Part shown: one piece after another, positions 42,944 to 52,600 of the stretch | How positions within the stretch are numbered: the stretch's first letter is position 1 | Layout of the letters: every line of letters starts with the position of its first letter | Assembly (NCBI GenBank): GCA_964606695.1 | Contig: CAZSHG010000004.1 | Coordinates: forward strand, 1 to 64,000 | Source: CAZSHG01 sp964606695 [NCBI: uncultured bacterium] | Lineage (GTDB): Bacteria; UBP14; UBA6098 | DNA length: 64,000 nucleotides | Reading direction: 5' to 3' | Translations under genes and position numbers: made by a program | The notes under the pieces: model-generated | Database searches by the model: none | The model's input: the letters and a program-made list of their open reading frames with translations, nothing else | What the model was told of the DNA's origin: nothing

Positions 42944-43402
42944 CGTCAGCTTCCAGAGTAGAGAGTCTTTCTTCGCAGGTTTCTGCAAAGGATTACCCAG
43001 GGAATCCAATTTTACAGGTTCGGAAAGTTCGGCGTCATAAATTGTCCATCTCATATTCTTGCGTCTGAGTTTGTTTAATACGGTAATTCTATTATCGGTG
43101 AATTTTTTAGGGCCACCCTCGTCCCTTGCCGTGACCATACAAATAACCTGAGCTTTGTCTCCGACCCTGGTAAGAGTTGCGATTGTGTCTATCGTATATG
43201 ACACATCGTAGTTCTCGAAAAACTCTATGAGCAGATCGCTGGCAATATCGGCGCGAGCGCCGCTAACCGTTGACATATACAACTCAAAATCCTCCTCGTC
43301 CATTGCTCTATAGTATTCCCTGACTACCCTTTCCGGATCGTTTTCCTGGACACATGCCATAACAAACAAAACAATCACCACGGCAATAAAGAATTTCTTC
43401 AT
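42929..43402 (-). CDS. Lipoprotein with NTF2-like (DUF4878-type) fold
   Basis: 157 residues with the lipobox VMAC (Cys17). The mature part starts ERVVREYYRAMDEEDFELYMSTVSG and continues with strands VSYTIDTIATLTRVGDKAQVICMVTARDEGG and MRWTIYDAELSEP, the pattern of NTF2-like periplasmic lipoproteins. No catalytic function is implied. It is the last gene of the PorV-M23-lipoprotein operon and overlaps the M23 gene by 4 nt. Confidence 0.75.
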   Translation of the reverse strand: MKKFFIAVVIVLFVMACVQENDPERVVREYYRAMDEEDFELYMSTVSGARADIASDLLIEFFENYDVSYTIDTIATLTRVGDKAQVICMVTARDEGGPKKFTDNRITVLNKLRRKNMRWTIYDAELSEPVKLDSLGNPLQKPAKKDSLLWKLTLPTG

Positions 43403-45315
43403 TTAGACGTCTCCTTTTTGACGAACCTGACGCTATCGGTTACGACATTTCCGCACACATCTCGCGCTGAGACTCGCCAGACATGCAAACCGGTTTCGAT
43501 TTCTTCGATATCGACCATTATAGTATTGCTTTCTGGATCATATTGAGTCGGAATCCATTTGTTATCGATATAACTGTTCGGCAAAACTTCGCGTGAAAAA
43601 CCGGATAGATCATCTTCGATATCGGCATGAAGAGTTTTCGATACAAGAACGGTATCCCCGATGTTCATTACTAAATTAGGTGAAATTGAGTCTTGCGCAA
43701 GGATAAAAGTTCCCAGAGCGCTAATCGAGCCGACGATTCTGCCTTCGCCGTCGATTTTGTTACTTACGAAAAAAGTATCTTCGTTCCATAGCCTAACTAT
43801 ACAAGCTTTCCCGCTATCCGCGGAAATAGCCGATATATCGGCACTGAGTAGGGAGGGCCTTTTCAATACTACCCCGGGCGGATCGAGTCTGAGTCTTTTA
43901 GCTCCGGTAGAATCTACCAGGATCGTATCGTCGGCGATGAAGGGTTCATATACGCTATTCTCAGGTATTTCTATTCGCCAGCCGCCCTCAAGTTCGTATT
44001 CCATGCCCGATTCGAATCGCCAGATACCGGGAATATAAGGAAATTCCCTATTACCAACGCGCAATATCAATTCCACGCCGGGTTTCATGTCGAAAAGACG
44101 GTAGGAATAAGACGAGTTGCTAAGGGAATACGAATAGACGGCGTTCTCATTCCTGTATAAAACGGGAGGCGTCGGGAGTGGGCAATTTAATTCGGCCACG
44201 ATTACCATGCATTCAATACCGAAAATCCGATGAGATATGCTAACTTCAATATCTGGAATACTGTCTGGCAATATCTGTGTAGTCAAGGAATCGGTCTGGG
44301 GAAGCAATGTGAAACTTCTCGCAGTAGAATTGCCGATATAATCTTCCGCTTCTATTCTAACTTTAATCGTGTTCTCGGTGACGTCTATTAATCTCAACGG
44401 TTCGCTTTTAAGCATACATATTTCGGAACAACCGGGTGTTTCCATACGTAGCAGAGGTTTTCGATATGCGAATTCCTCCTGATGACCGAGTTCATATATA
44501 AGGCCTATCTGTTTCGTTGTCGAGTAGGAAATCGTATCGGCAATGAAGTTGAATAGGGTATCCAAACCGGCTATAGCCCTCACAACATAAGCTCCGTATG
44601 TATTGCGATTTTCCTCGCTTTCTCTGTCTCTGATGTCTATAGCTAGCGCTATTAAGCCTTTTGCCTTGATTTTGGGATTCTCACCTGCCAGCGCTGTTTT
44701 ATTTATTCTATATGGAATCGGGCGACCTTTGATTGTCGCATTGTCGCTTCGCGGGATGAGCCATATTTCGTTAATCTGCGGTGCGAGAGTATCTTCGGTA
44801 ACGTATCCAAGGTCCATGGGGTTGATTGGCTTATCCATACTTATTCGAGTTTCAAAATGGAGATGTGGCGATCCGGCTCCCGTGCTTCCTGAGAAGGCTA
44901 AAGTATCGTGAGCATAAAAGGGTAAATCTCCCTCCTTAAACCACATTTCGGCTGTGTTTGACTTCTCGCGATATTTTTCCGCCTTGATTATCTGCTCGAT
45001 CGTGTCGTTAAATACCGACAGGTGCGCAAAAACCGCTGTAATGCCGTTATCCATTTTGTAATAGACTACTTTTCCGTAACCCCAGGGCGTCTCGCGGACA
45101 CGGACGACACTACCATTCCGGGGTGCTATAATCGGCATTCCTTCGCCTTCCGGTGTTCGGAGATCGATACCCGCGTGGAAATGACCGACGCGGAACTCGC
45201 CAAAGGTGCTCGTCAGTTCCGGTTTGCAAATCAACGGCCAGATCAGAGAATCCTGTGCAATCATCGCTGAAACGATTGTTAGAAGCAGAAATGAGATAAT
45301 AGTCGATGCCCTCAA
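43399..45315 (-). CDS. M23 family zinc metallopeptidase with large C-terminal extension
   Basis: 638 residues with a signal peptide (1-20). The LytM/M23 domain (about 25-170) is N-terminal and complete: zinc ligands His47 and Asp51 (HxxxD), His98 (FAHLS) and HLH (His151/His153). An unusual insertion of about 30 residues lies between FAHLS and HLHFE. The remaining 450 residues are Ig-like beta domains of unknown role. It would cut peptide cross-links in peptidoglycan or process an envelope protein. Co-translated with the PorV-like gene upstream and the lipoprotein downstream. Confidence 0.88.
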   Translation of the reverse strand: MRASTIISFLLLTIVSAMIAQDSLIWPLICKPELTSTFGEFRVGHFHAGIDLRTPEGEGMPIIAPRNGSVVRVRETPWGYGKVVYYKMDNGITAVFAHLSVFNDTIEQIIKAEKYREKSNTAEMWFKEGDLPFYAHDTLAFSGSTGAGSPHLHFETRISMDKPINPMDLGYVTEDTLAPQINEIWLIPRSDNATIKGRPIPYRINKTALAGENPKIKAKGLIALAIDIRDRESEENRNTYGAYVVRAIAGLDTLFNFIADTISYSTTKQIGLIYELGHQEEFAYRKPLLRMETPGCSEICMLKSEPLRLIDVTENTIKVRIEAEDYIGNSTARSFTLLPQTDSLTTQILPDSIPDIEVSISHRIFGIECMVIVAELNCPLPTPPVLYRNENAVYSYSLSNSSYSYRLFDMKPGVELILRVGNREFPYIPGIWRFESGMEYELEGGWRIEIPENSVYEPFIADDTILVDSTGAKRLRLDPPGVVLKRPSLLSADISAISADSGKACIVRLWNEDTFFVSNKIDGEGRIVGSISALGTFILAQDSISPNLVMNIGDTVLVSKTLHADIEDDLSGFSREVLPNSYIDNKWIPTQYDPESNTIMVDIEEIETGLHVWRVSARDVCGNVVTDSVRFVKKETSK

Positions 45316-46202
45316 TTTGAGTAGCTTAACGTTACCTGATGGCTTATTCCGAGGTTTTCCGAGTAATTTGTGAGCGCGTAATCGAGATTGAAACCCGCGT
45401 ATTTCACGCCCAGGCCAGCGGAAATATTACGTGTATCGTGGCCGGGCGTGTATCCGGCGCGGAGAGTTAAATAGTCCTGAACATATCCTTCGATACCGAC
45501 GGCAGTGTAGCCCGACATGAGATCAGGTTTGACGTAATCGGCGGTTATCATTCCATAATCGAGGATTTGCGCCGAAAGCCCTATGCGGTATGTAACAGGA
45601 TAGTTTTCACGGTAGTCCTCGAAATAGACTTGTTTGCCCCCAAAATTATTGACCGCGGCTCCAGCTTTTACGAATTCGTATTTTCCCGCCACACCAATAT
45701 CGAAGACCCATCCCTGGCGGTTGTATTGGTCGATTCGTTCATGAATATATTTCGCTGACGCGCCAGTCGATATTAAGTCGTTAAACGACCTTGCGACTGT
45801 GAACTGCGTGTAAAGCTGGTGAGTATCGAAAAGGTAATCCGGTTCGGACGATGGCCCACTGCGGGCTTCGATATCGCCCGAATTAACCAGAAATAATCGG
45901 ACTGCTCCGGCCCAATCGCCGAATCGTTTAGTTGCGAAAAGGCCGGAATTATTAGTTTTCTCGCGAATATAGCTGTAATTGGCTCCCGCAGTTAAATTTG
46001 GGATATCGAACAACACGGCTGGATTCGCCCACCCTGACGCGACACCTCCGTTGGCCGTAGCCGAACCTCCCAGGGCCTCGGTAGCGGCGTCTCCAGAAAG
46101 CCATAAAAAAGCGCCGGGCGGCAATTCCGTATCGCCATAAATCGTTTGGCCATAACAGATTATCGCGAAAACAAGTAATGTGAACGTTATCGCTCTTTTC
46201 AT
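45312..46202 (-). CDS. PorV/PorQ-like outer membrane beta-barrel (UPF0164-type)
   Basis: 296 residues. After the signal peptide come PPGAFLWLSGDAATEALGGSATANGGVASGWANPAVLFDI, the N-terminal hallmark of PorV/PorQ and UPF0164 barrels (FadL-like fold), and alternating amphipathic strands to the end. In Bacteroidetes PorV shuttles type IX substrates to the attachment complex; here such a role with the FlgD-like-domain proteins is inference. It has a near-consensus sigma-54 promoter whose start lies about 3 nt before ATG 46202 and no ribosome-binding site. It heads a three-gene operon with the M23 peptidase and lipoprotein. Confidence 0.82.
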   Translation of the reverse strand: MKRAITFTLLVFAIICYGQTIYGDTELPPGAFLWLSGDAATEALGGSATANGGVASGWANPAVLFDIPNLTAGANYSYIREKTNNSGLFATKRFGDWAGAVRLFLVNSGDIEARSGPSSEPDYLFDTHQLYTQFTVARSFNDLISTGASAKYIHERIDQYNRQGWVFDIGVAGKYEFVKAGAAVNNFGGKQVYFEDYRENYPVTYRIGLSAQILDYGMITADYVKPDLMSGYTAVGIEGYVQDYLTLRAGYTPGHDTRNISAGLGVKYAGFNLDYALTNYSENLGISHQVTLSYSN

Positions 46203-46215
46203 ATCTCGATTGATA

Positions 46216-46231
46216 AGCTAATTCCGTGCCA
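46216..46231 (-). promoter_or_regulatory. Sigma-54 promoter for the PorV-like/M23/lipoprotein operon
   Basis: The minus strand reads TGGCACGGAATTAGCT, matching TGGCACG-N4-TTGCW at every informative base but one, with exact GG/GC spacing. Start near 46205. Confidence 0.7.
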
Positions 46232-46261
46232 GATAGACTTCTCCCCCCGGTCGGCGCTTTT

Positions 46262-46337
46262 CCGTTGGCACGCCACGAGCTACGTTCTGATTTGTATTTT
46301 CCTCACATTATGCAGAACGCTCGCGTCGCGCCAACGG
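46262..46337. other. 76-nt imperfect hairpin in an intergenic region
   Basis: Outer arms CCGTTGGC (46262-46269) and GCCAACGG (46330-46337) extend inward with one mismatch to CG/CG. They are followed by CGAGC/GCTCG and CGTTCTG (46283-46289)/CAGAACG (46313-46319), leaving a loop of about 23 nt. It fills much of the 159-bp gap between two minus-strand genes and lies 30-130 bp upstream of the sigma-54 promoter. It could be a structured RNA, a small mobile remnant or binding sites. A plus-strand TGGCACG-N4-GAGCT inside the left arm fits the sigma-54 pattern but faces no gene. Confidence 0.55.
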
Positions 46338-46361
46338 TTCCCCTGCGGTAATTTCACCGTT

Positions 46362-46880
46362 TTATATATCCGTTTCCCAGCTTCCCGTAACGCCGCCGCC
46401 GACGGACCACGAACCTGAATCGCCGGGATTGGCCAAGTCTTCGATTCGGTATTTCACACTCACATCGATTCCGAAATGGCCTTCGGGTTTCCAGATTAGG
46501 CCGCCGAGTATATCCGCTCCGATATCGAGTTCGGGATCGGCTTCTTCGGCCTGCCGGTAATTTACCCCCAATCCAACACCGACATAAGGATCGAAGATGT
46601 TTGTTCCAAGCGGATGCAATTCTCCATCGACGGATACGGGGACGAATGTAACATCGACGTCGCTGACCTCATATTTCGTCCAGGAACCGCTCCCCACTAT
46701 GGCAATGAAAGCGTTTAAACGGTAGCGTGCCTGAACCGTAAGCATCGGTGCAACGATATCCTCGCCGGGGGGATTGTAAAGCTCGGCTTTGGCATTAACC
46801 GAAAGATGCCCTTTTTTAGCCGAAAACGCAGGCATCGTTAATAAACCAAAGATACATAGAATAAGAATTACTCTTTTCAT
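46362..46880 (-). CDS. Small outer membrane beta-barrel protein, OmpW/OmpA-barrel-like
   Basis: 172 residues from ATG 46880, chosen because CAGGAGG precedes it and a signal peptide begins there (MKRVILILCIFGLLTMPAFSA); the ORF upstream of it overlaps the promoter. The mature chain of about 152 residues alternates amphipathic strands (LTVQARYRLNAFIAIVGSGSW, FDPYVGVGLGVNYRQ, GHFGIDVSVKYRIEDL), consistent with an eight-stranded barrel. It has Pro/Asp-rich turns and a C-terminal strand SWSVGGGVTGSWE. Function unknown. Confidence 0.72.
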   Translation of the reverse strand: MKRVILILCIFGLLTMPAFSAKKGHLSVNAKAELYNPPGEDIVAPMLTVQARYRLNAFIAIVGSGSWTKYEVSDVDVTFVPVSVDGELHPLGTNIFDPYVGVGLGVNYRQAEEADPELDIGADILGGLIWKPEGHFGIDVSVKYRIEDLANPGDSGSWSVGGGVTGSWETDI

Positions 46881-46905
46881 TTTTAGCCTCCTGAGTATTC
46901 TGGTA

Positions 46906-46934
46906 AAGCTATTATTCGAGGACGATAATGTCAA
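46906..46934 (-). promoter_or_regulatory. Sigma-70 promoter for the 46362 barrel gene
   Basis: On the minus strand TTGACA (46934-46929) and TAGCTT (46911-46906) are 17 bp apart; start near 46899, leader about 19 nt with an AGGAGG site. Confidence 0.6.
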
Positions 46935-46992
46935 TAGCTAAGGATAGTATAAGGGGAATTTTTATTCGAGTCCTGTCGGGGGTTTTGAAATA

Positions 46993-49623
46993 TTACGGTT
47001 TTGTTACACAGCCGTCCATGGAATAGAGACTGTCGAGAGTGATAATAACGCTATCGCCGTCCGTCCAATTGTCCCATACGGCGACTGTCGTATCGGATGA
47101 GAAATCGAATATAATATTGGGAAGCGGCGATTCGAAGATACTCGTATCGGCTAAACCGGAGGGATGGTTTTCTATTACGGTGAAAAAGGCGTTCATCGTG
47201 TCGATACCAAAACCTGCAGTGTCGTTTATCTCGAACACAATCGAAGCGCTGGAACACGCGACGAAAGAATAGCAGGGAAGTGGGCATATCACGCTTAAAT
47301 CCAGTGGGCGGCAGGGGGTTATGAAATAATACCAGCATGTATCCAGGACATTCGGCGGACAGTAATTAGCGGTGTCGTTCGCGGTCACGCAGATTTCGAT
47401 TGTGTCGCCGCGTTCGTAAACGAGGGAATCGGTGGACCATTGGAAAAACCAGCCGGCACCGGGGGAAGTTATATAGGCCGTTTCAGCGTCGGTTGCCACC
47501 GTGAAAACTACGTTACCGGTGTCGAGTCCGGCAATCGAATCGATCAGGTAGAACTCGAAAGAATCCGGGAGAACCGCTGTCATCGTGTCGGGCGGCGGTT
47601 CGATGCCCCAGATAACCGGCGGTTCGAGATCGACGAAGAATGTAACGCATACGGTATCTCGCAAGACACCCGCGCACGTATCGGATACCGCCTGGACGCA
47701 GGCATATACAGTATCGCCATGCTCGAAAGTATCAGGCGAAACAGGCGTAAAAGAGAGAATGGAATCGCCATCCCAGGATAATTCGGGATCGAGAACCGTG
47801 AAATGATCGCCATCGACCGTAAAATCGATTGTTGTTTCGTCGATTTCCCCGCAACAGGGGCTGGAACAGATAACGTATAGTTCAAAAATCATCCCGGCAA
47901 TGCCGCTGGAATTATATCCCATAATTGTAACAGTATCGACGCCGCCGTGAAATTCGTCGGTCAAATCGAATTCGTGGAGTGTCCGCCAACCTGTCGAACC
48001 GGTTCCGGGATTGCCATGCGTGGTGTCTATGTATGTTCCGTTAGCGTATATCGTGCCCTGATTATCGACCTGAATACGGATGAAAGCTGTGTCGATGGAT
48101 TCGCAATCGCTATCGACGAGGACTCTGAACCAATCGCCGTGGCTGGACGAAGCCGGATATTCGCTCCAAACCCAGTTGCAACTGTCTGTGTCGAGATGAA
48201 CCCAGTATGTGCCCCAGGGCGTGGGATCGAGGTATAATGCGGGTTCCCATGTGCCGGAGGTCGAATCGTAATATTCGACGGTTGAGTCCGTGGAGGTGAT
48301 TTTCGTGGAATCTCCTCCTCCACAACAGCCAATCCAGAAGTCTATTTGCTGATCCGAACAGGAAGTAAAAGAGCTATCGTATGGAACCCTTGTTTCCGCG
48401 CAGACTTCGGTCGTTTCGATCAATTCGGGTTCGAGACATATTTCGTCGAACATAAGGGAAACGACCGGGCTATCGGGATGCGCCCAGGTAAACACAAAAT
48501 CGACGCAGGGGTATTGCGGCCTGTTGAAAGCCGGCCATTTACTTCCGCGGGCGTTCGGAAACCTGGCTCTTGTATTATTCTCCAGGACGGTATCCCTATC
48601 GAAAGTAGCGCCGAGATCGGAATACACGCGGCACATTACCGAATCGTTATCGTGATAGAAGATATAGACATAGCCGTTATCGTCCACTACAACGTCGCCG
48701 GAATTATTAATATGCGAATCTGTCGGGCCATTGCCGTAGATCGTTTTCAGGCCGCTCCAGGATGATATGGAATTGATATATCGCCTGTAACGGACGGAGT
48801 CGGGATTGGACGCGAAGGCTTCCATCCATTGCCATACGGCGTGGATATTTTCGAGTGAGTCTATGAAAATCGAGCTGTATTCGACGGACGCGGTTATATC
48901 GTCGAAGTCCAATGAATCGTGGTTTTCACCGTTAAACCCTACCCACGCTCCGGCATCTTTCATTCTGTGAGCGGCGTGATAATGGCTTGAATATTGATTT
49001 CTATAAATTACGTGAGCTATATCCGTAATATCGACATCCACGGACGGCCACCTGGAGGGCGTTCGAGGGCCGACGTCCTCGTTGGGGCCCCAACTGGAGG
49101 TCGCTCGGTCATATCGAGCATATCGAATGAACCAACTCGACGGGCATCCCGTCCAGGCAACGTGAAGATCGTCATCGGGGCCTACTGCCAACGAGGGGCA
49201 ATACGCTCCGGGATATCCTGAACGTGTGCAAATCGTAGTTACGGATGGATTAGGATAGCGGGTGTAGAGTAAATCCGCGTCGTCGCCCGAGACTATATCG
49301 CCACGCCAGACAATGTGCAATGTATCGTGGCTGTCGATCGCTATCGATGGATCCCGATGATTGCCGCTTAATGCCGAAGTTAAATCCGCCCATGTTGATT
49401 CCCACGATGCTCCGTCGTCGGTGCTTCGCGCGATAAAGACTTCTATTTCCGAACCGACATTGGCGTCGTATGCGACATAAAGATAACCGGCGGAATCGCG
49501 CACGATAGACCTCTGGTTGCTTCTGCCGGAAGATATCGCAGGAACGTCCCTGGCAATACGCACAGGTGCGGCTATTGTTAAAACAATCGTTAATAAAGCA
49601 AAAATTATCGCGATATTTCTCAT
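46993..49623 (-). CDS. BNR/sialidase-like secreted protein, copy lacking the sorting domain
   Basis: 876 residues with a signal peptide (1-18). Residues about 25-420 are a BNR/sialidase-like propeller with Asp-box-like repeats (STDDGASWESTW, SLAVGPDDDLHVAW); several whole stretches are the same as in the upstream neighbour (SGYPGAYCPSLAVGP, WTGCPSSW, TPSRWPSV). A PA14-like section with Trp/Cys and Ig-like domains follow. Unlike the 49625 copy it stops abruptly in an Ig-like domain (ending DGCVTKP) with no C-terminal gliding/T9SS-type domain. The start is 1 nt from the upstream stop. No catalytic sialidase residues can be confirmed, so activity is not claimed. Confidence 0.82.
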   Translation of the reverse strand: MRNIAIIFALLTIVLTIAAPVRIARDVPAISSGRSNQRSIVRDSAGYLYVAYDANVGSEIEVFIARSTDDGASWESTWADLTSALSGNHRDPSIAIDSHDTLHIVWRGDIVSGDDADLLYTRYPNPSVTTICTRSGYPGAYCPSLAVGPDDDLHVAWTGCPSSWFIRYARYDRATSSWGPNEDVGPRTPSRWPSVDVDITDIAHVIYRNQYSSHYHAAHRMKDAGAWVGFNGENHDSLDFDDITASVEYSSIFIDSLENIHAVWQWMEAFASNPDSVRYRRYINSISSWSGLKTIYGNGPTDSHINNSGDVVVDDNGYVYIFYHDNDSVMCRVYSDLGATFDRDTVLENNTRARFPNARGSKWPAFNRPQYPCVDFVFTWAHPDSPVVSLMFDEICLEPELIETTEVCAETRVPYDSSFTSCSDQQIDFWIGCCGGGDSTKITSTDSTVEYYDSTSGTWEPALYLDPTPWGTYWVHLDTDSCNWVWSEYPASSSHGDWFRVLVDSDCESIDTAFIRIQVDNQGTIYANGTYIDTTHGNPGTGSTGWRTLHEFDLTDEFHGGVDTVTIMGYNSSGIAGMIFELYVICSSPCCGEIDETTIDFTVDGDHFTVLDPELSWDGDSILSFTPVSPDTFEHGDTVYACVQAVSDTCAGVLRDTVCVTFFVDLEPPVIWGIEPPPDTMTAVLPDSFEFYLIDSIAGLDTGNVVFTVATDAETAYITSPGAGWFFQWSTDSLVYERGDTIEICVTANDTANYCPPNVLDTCWYYFITPCRPLDLSVICPLPCYSFVACSSASIVFEINDTAGFGIDTMNAFFTVIENHPSGLADTSIFESPLPNIIFDFSSDTTVAVWDNWTDGDSVIITLDSLYSMDGCVTKP

Positions 49624-49624
49624 A

Positions 49625-52600
49625 TCACCTTAATAATAAAATCGTCCCGTTGCAAACCACACGGCCACCTGAACTTAGAATATATATATATAATCCCGGT
49701 TCGGCAAGTTTGTCTTTGTTATCTCTGCCGTCCCATAACCTTCCCGGTGCCGATGACATATCGGTTTGCTCGGGGATATTCGATCGCCAGATTTCCCTAT
49801 TACGGGTATCGAAGATAACCAACTCCGCCCGTTCGGAATACATGTTCGGATAATAGAACAACGCGGCGTCGTTTATCTCGTCGCCGTTAGGAGTGAATGG
49901 ATTTGGGATAGCCTCGCATCCGACTTCCGGCTCTATCAGAAATTCCCATTCGAAATAATCGGTGTTCGGGCCGCATCTATCAGGTGAATCGCCGATTTCG
50001 AGACTGACATGAACCGTCTCGCCGTTTATGAATATAAGACCGATGTCTTCAGGGCGGAATACAAGCTCCCCGCAGGGGATATCCGGGGACCATTCGAGAT
50101 CGCCTATATGATATTCGATACCGTCGATAGTAAGAATAGCGGAATTGGGATCCACTCCTGACAAGCCGTCGCAAATCCAGAGGATTATGTCCTGGTTTAT
50201 GTCACGGGTCATTTCGACCGCTGGTTCGGTCATCGACGCCGTCGGCGGATCGTAATCGACTATAAACGACCATTGGAGCGCTGTCGAGATGTCGTTCCCG
50301 AATATGTCGTAAGCGTGGTTCAATGATATGTTTATCGTATCGTCGTCCGGCCAGCCATTTGCGGCATAGAAGGTCAATATCGGCTCGTTCCAGCTTATTT
50401 CGGGCGAATTGACTGTGTAAATATCACCGTTTATTTCGAGTTCGATTGTAGTTGAATCTATTCCGTGTGGATCTACAATCTCGATGAGGATCGATTCGGG
50501 CACGCAAGTGCTGTAAATCCAGGGATTCGGTTCGATTATCGACGGCACGGGCGAATCTGGATCGCGCATGAACCATGCGTAGCGGACGGTATCGACGTTC
50601 CGGTCGCATATATCGGGCGAGTCTCCTGCGATGATTGTGATAATTATCGAATCGCCGGGCGACCATAGCAGGCTGACGTCTCCTGAAAGGAAAGAAAGCA
50701 CGGTATCGATGTATTCCGATCCGTATTCGCCTACGACGAAAGATAAGCCGTTGACATCGACCTGTATCGACGACGTGTCCAGACCGGAGAAGCTGTCCCA
50801 TATCGCAAATGAAAAACCCGCCGGCAGGGAAGTGAAATCGCCCATTGGCGGAGTTTCCAACTCGATAGTCGGCGATGCGAGGTCGATGTAGAAAAAGAGT
50901 GTGGCGTCTATCAAAGACGTATCCAGTTCGCCGTTGCAGGTGTCGGCGACATAGAGTAATTCGGCGATGACAGTGTCGCCGTCCTCGAAAGTATCCGGCG
51001 GTTGCGGGGTGAAAATCAGTGTAGTATCGCCGTCCCAATCGATTCCCGGATCGCCGTAGGAAAAATGTTGGTCATCGACGACAAAATCTAACGAATATGG
51101 GTCTATTTCGCCACAACATCCTCCAGGATTATGGATAAAGATATCGAATGCGAGCCCCGCCCATCCGCTGACATTGGTAGCCAGGAAAGTAAAAGTATCC
51201 ACGCCGCCGTGGATGTATTCGGTCAGGTCGAACTCGAACATAGTCCGCCATCCCCAGGGGCCGGTTCCGGAATAGCCATTTGTAGTATCGATAAGTTCGC
51301 CGTTACAGTAAATCCAGGCTTTGTTGTCGCACCGGATTTTTATAGTCGCCGTGAAAAACTCGCCACAATCGTGGTTTAAGTATGTCCGGAACCAATAACC
51401 TCGACCGGCGGTTATACTGCTTCCCCAAACCCAATCCGCGCCGGGGACTATATACGGCATCCAGATAGAGGAATCCCGTGGGGAGGTCGGTCGCCAGGTG
51501 CCGCTGGCCGAATCGTAATATTCCACAGTCGAGCCGGAACTGAAGAGATGGGTCGAACAGGGTTCCGGGCAGGTGATGTAAGTCGTAATGGATTGATCGG
51601 AACAGGCCGATATAATGCCTTCCGGCGGATCGACTATCGCCGCTAATATGAAACTGGTATCTTTCTGGCCGCAGGTATTATCGTAAATTAAGTATCTGAC
51701 GGAGCTGTCGGGATGATTCCATGTATATACATAGTCTATACAGCGTCCGGTGCGGTTGGTCGGCGGCCACAACGATCCTCTGGCCGTGGGATATCGTGCC
51801 TCGTAATTGCCATGGCTGACGACGCTGTCCATCACAAAACTCGCGCCGTCGTCGTGAGAGATAGCCACGTAGCATGAATCGTTATCGTGATAAAAGACGT
51901 AAATAACTCCCGCGGAATCGACTACTACGTCGCCGTTATATGCGGTATGTGAGGCCGAAGAGTCGTTGCCCCATATAGGGAAAATGTCTCCCCACGCATA
52001 GTCGGAATAATCGAATCGTCTGAAGCGCACGGTATCCGGATTCGACCCGAAGGAGGCGTTGAATAGCCATGTAGCGTAGAGGTTGTCTTCCGTGTCGATA
52101 TATATACTCGAATGTTCCAGAGACGACCCCGTCGCGATAAACTCGTCAAGCGTATCACGGTCTTCTCCGTTGAATCCAGCCCAGGTTCCGCCGATTTTCG
52201 TCCTATGGGAACAGCGATAGTGGCTTGGACTGCCAAATGTGTTTCTATAGACTACGTGCGGATTGCCGTCGGTGTCGGCTTCGACCGAAGGCCATCGTGA
52301 AGGCGTCATCACGCCGACGTCCTCGGTCGGCCCCCAACTCCCCGCCGAAACATCGAAACGCATATAGCGCACTCGCCAGCTCGAAGGGCATCCGGTCCAG
52401 ACGACGTGCAGGTCGTCCTCCGGGCCGACCGCAAGGCTCGGACAATACGCGCCCGGATACCCGGACGAAGCGCAAAGCGTTTCTATTGTGAAATCCGGCC
52501 ATTTGGCATAATAAAGATCGGTGTATGAACCTGCGCCGTCTCCGCGCCAAATCAGGTGGAGAGTATCCTGAGAATCTATCGCCAGGCTGGGTTGATAATT

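Noticed and set aside
46266-46281. Plus-strand TGGCACG-N4-GAGCT fitting sigma-54 spacing
   Set aside because: It points away from any plus-strand gene and lies inside the left arm of the long hairpin.
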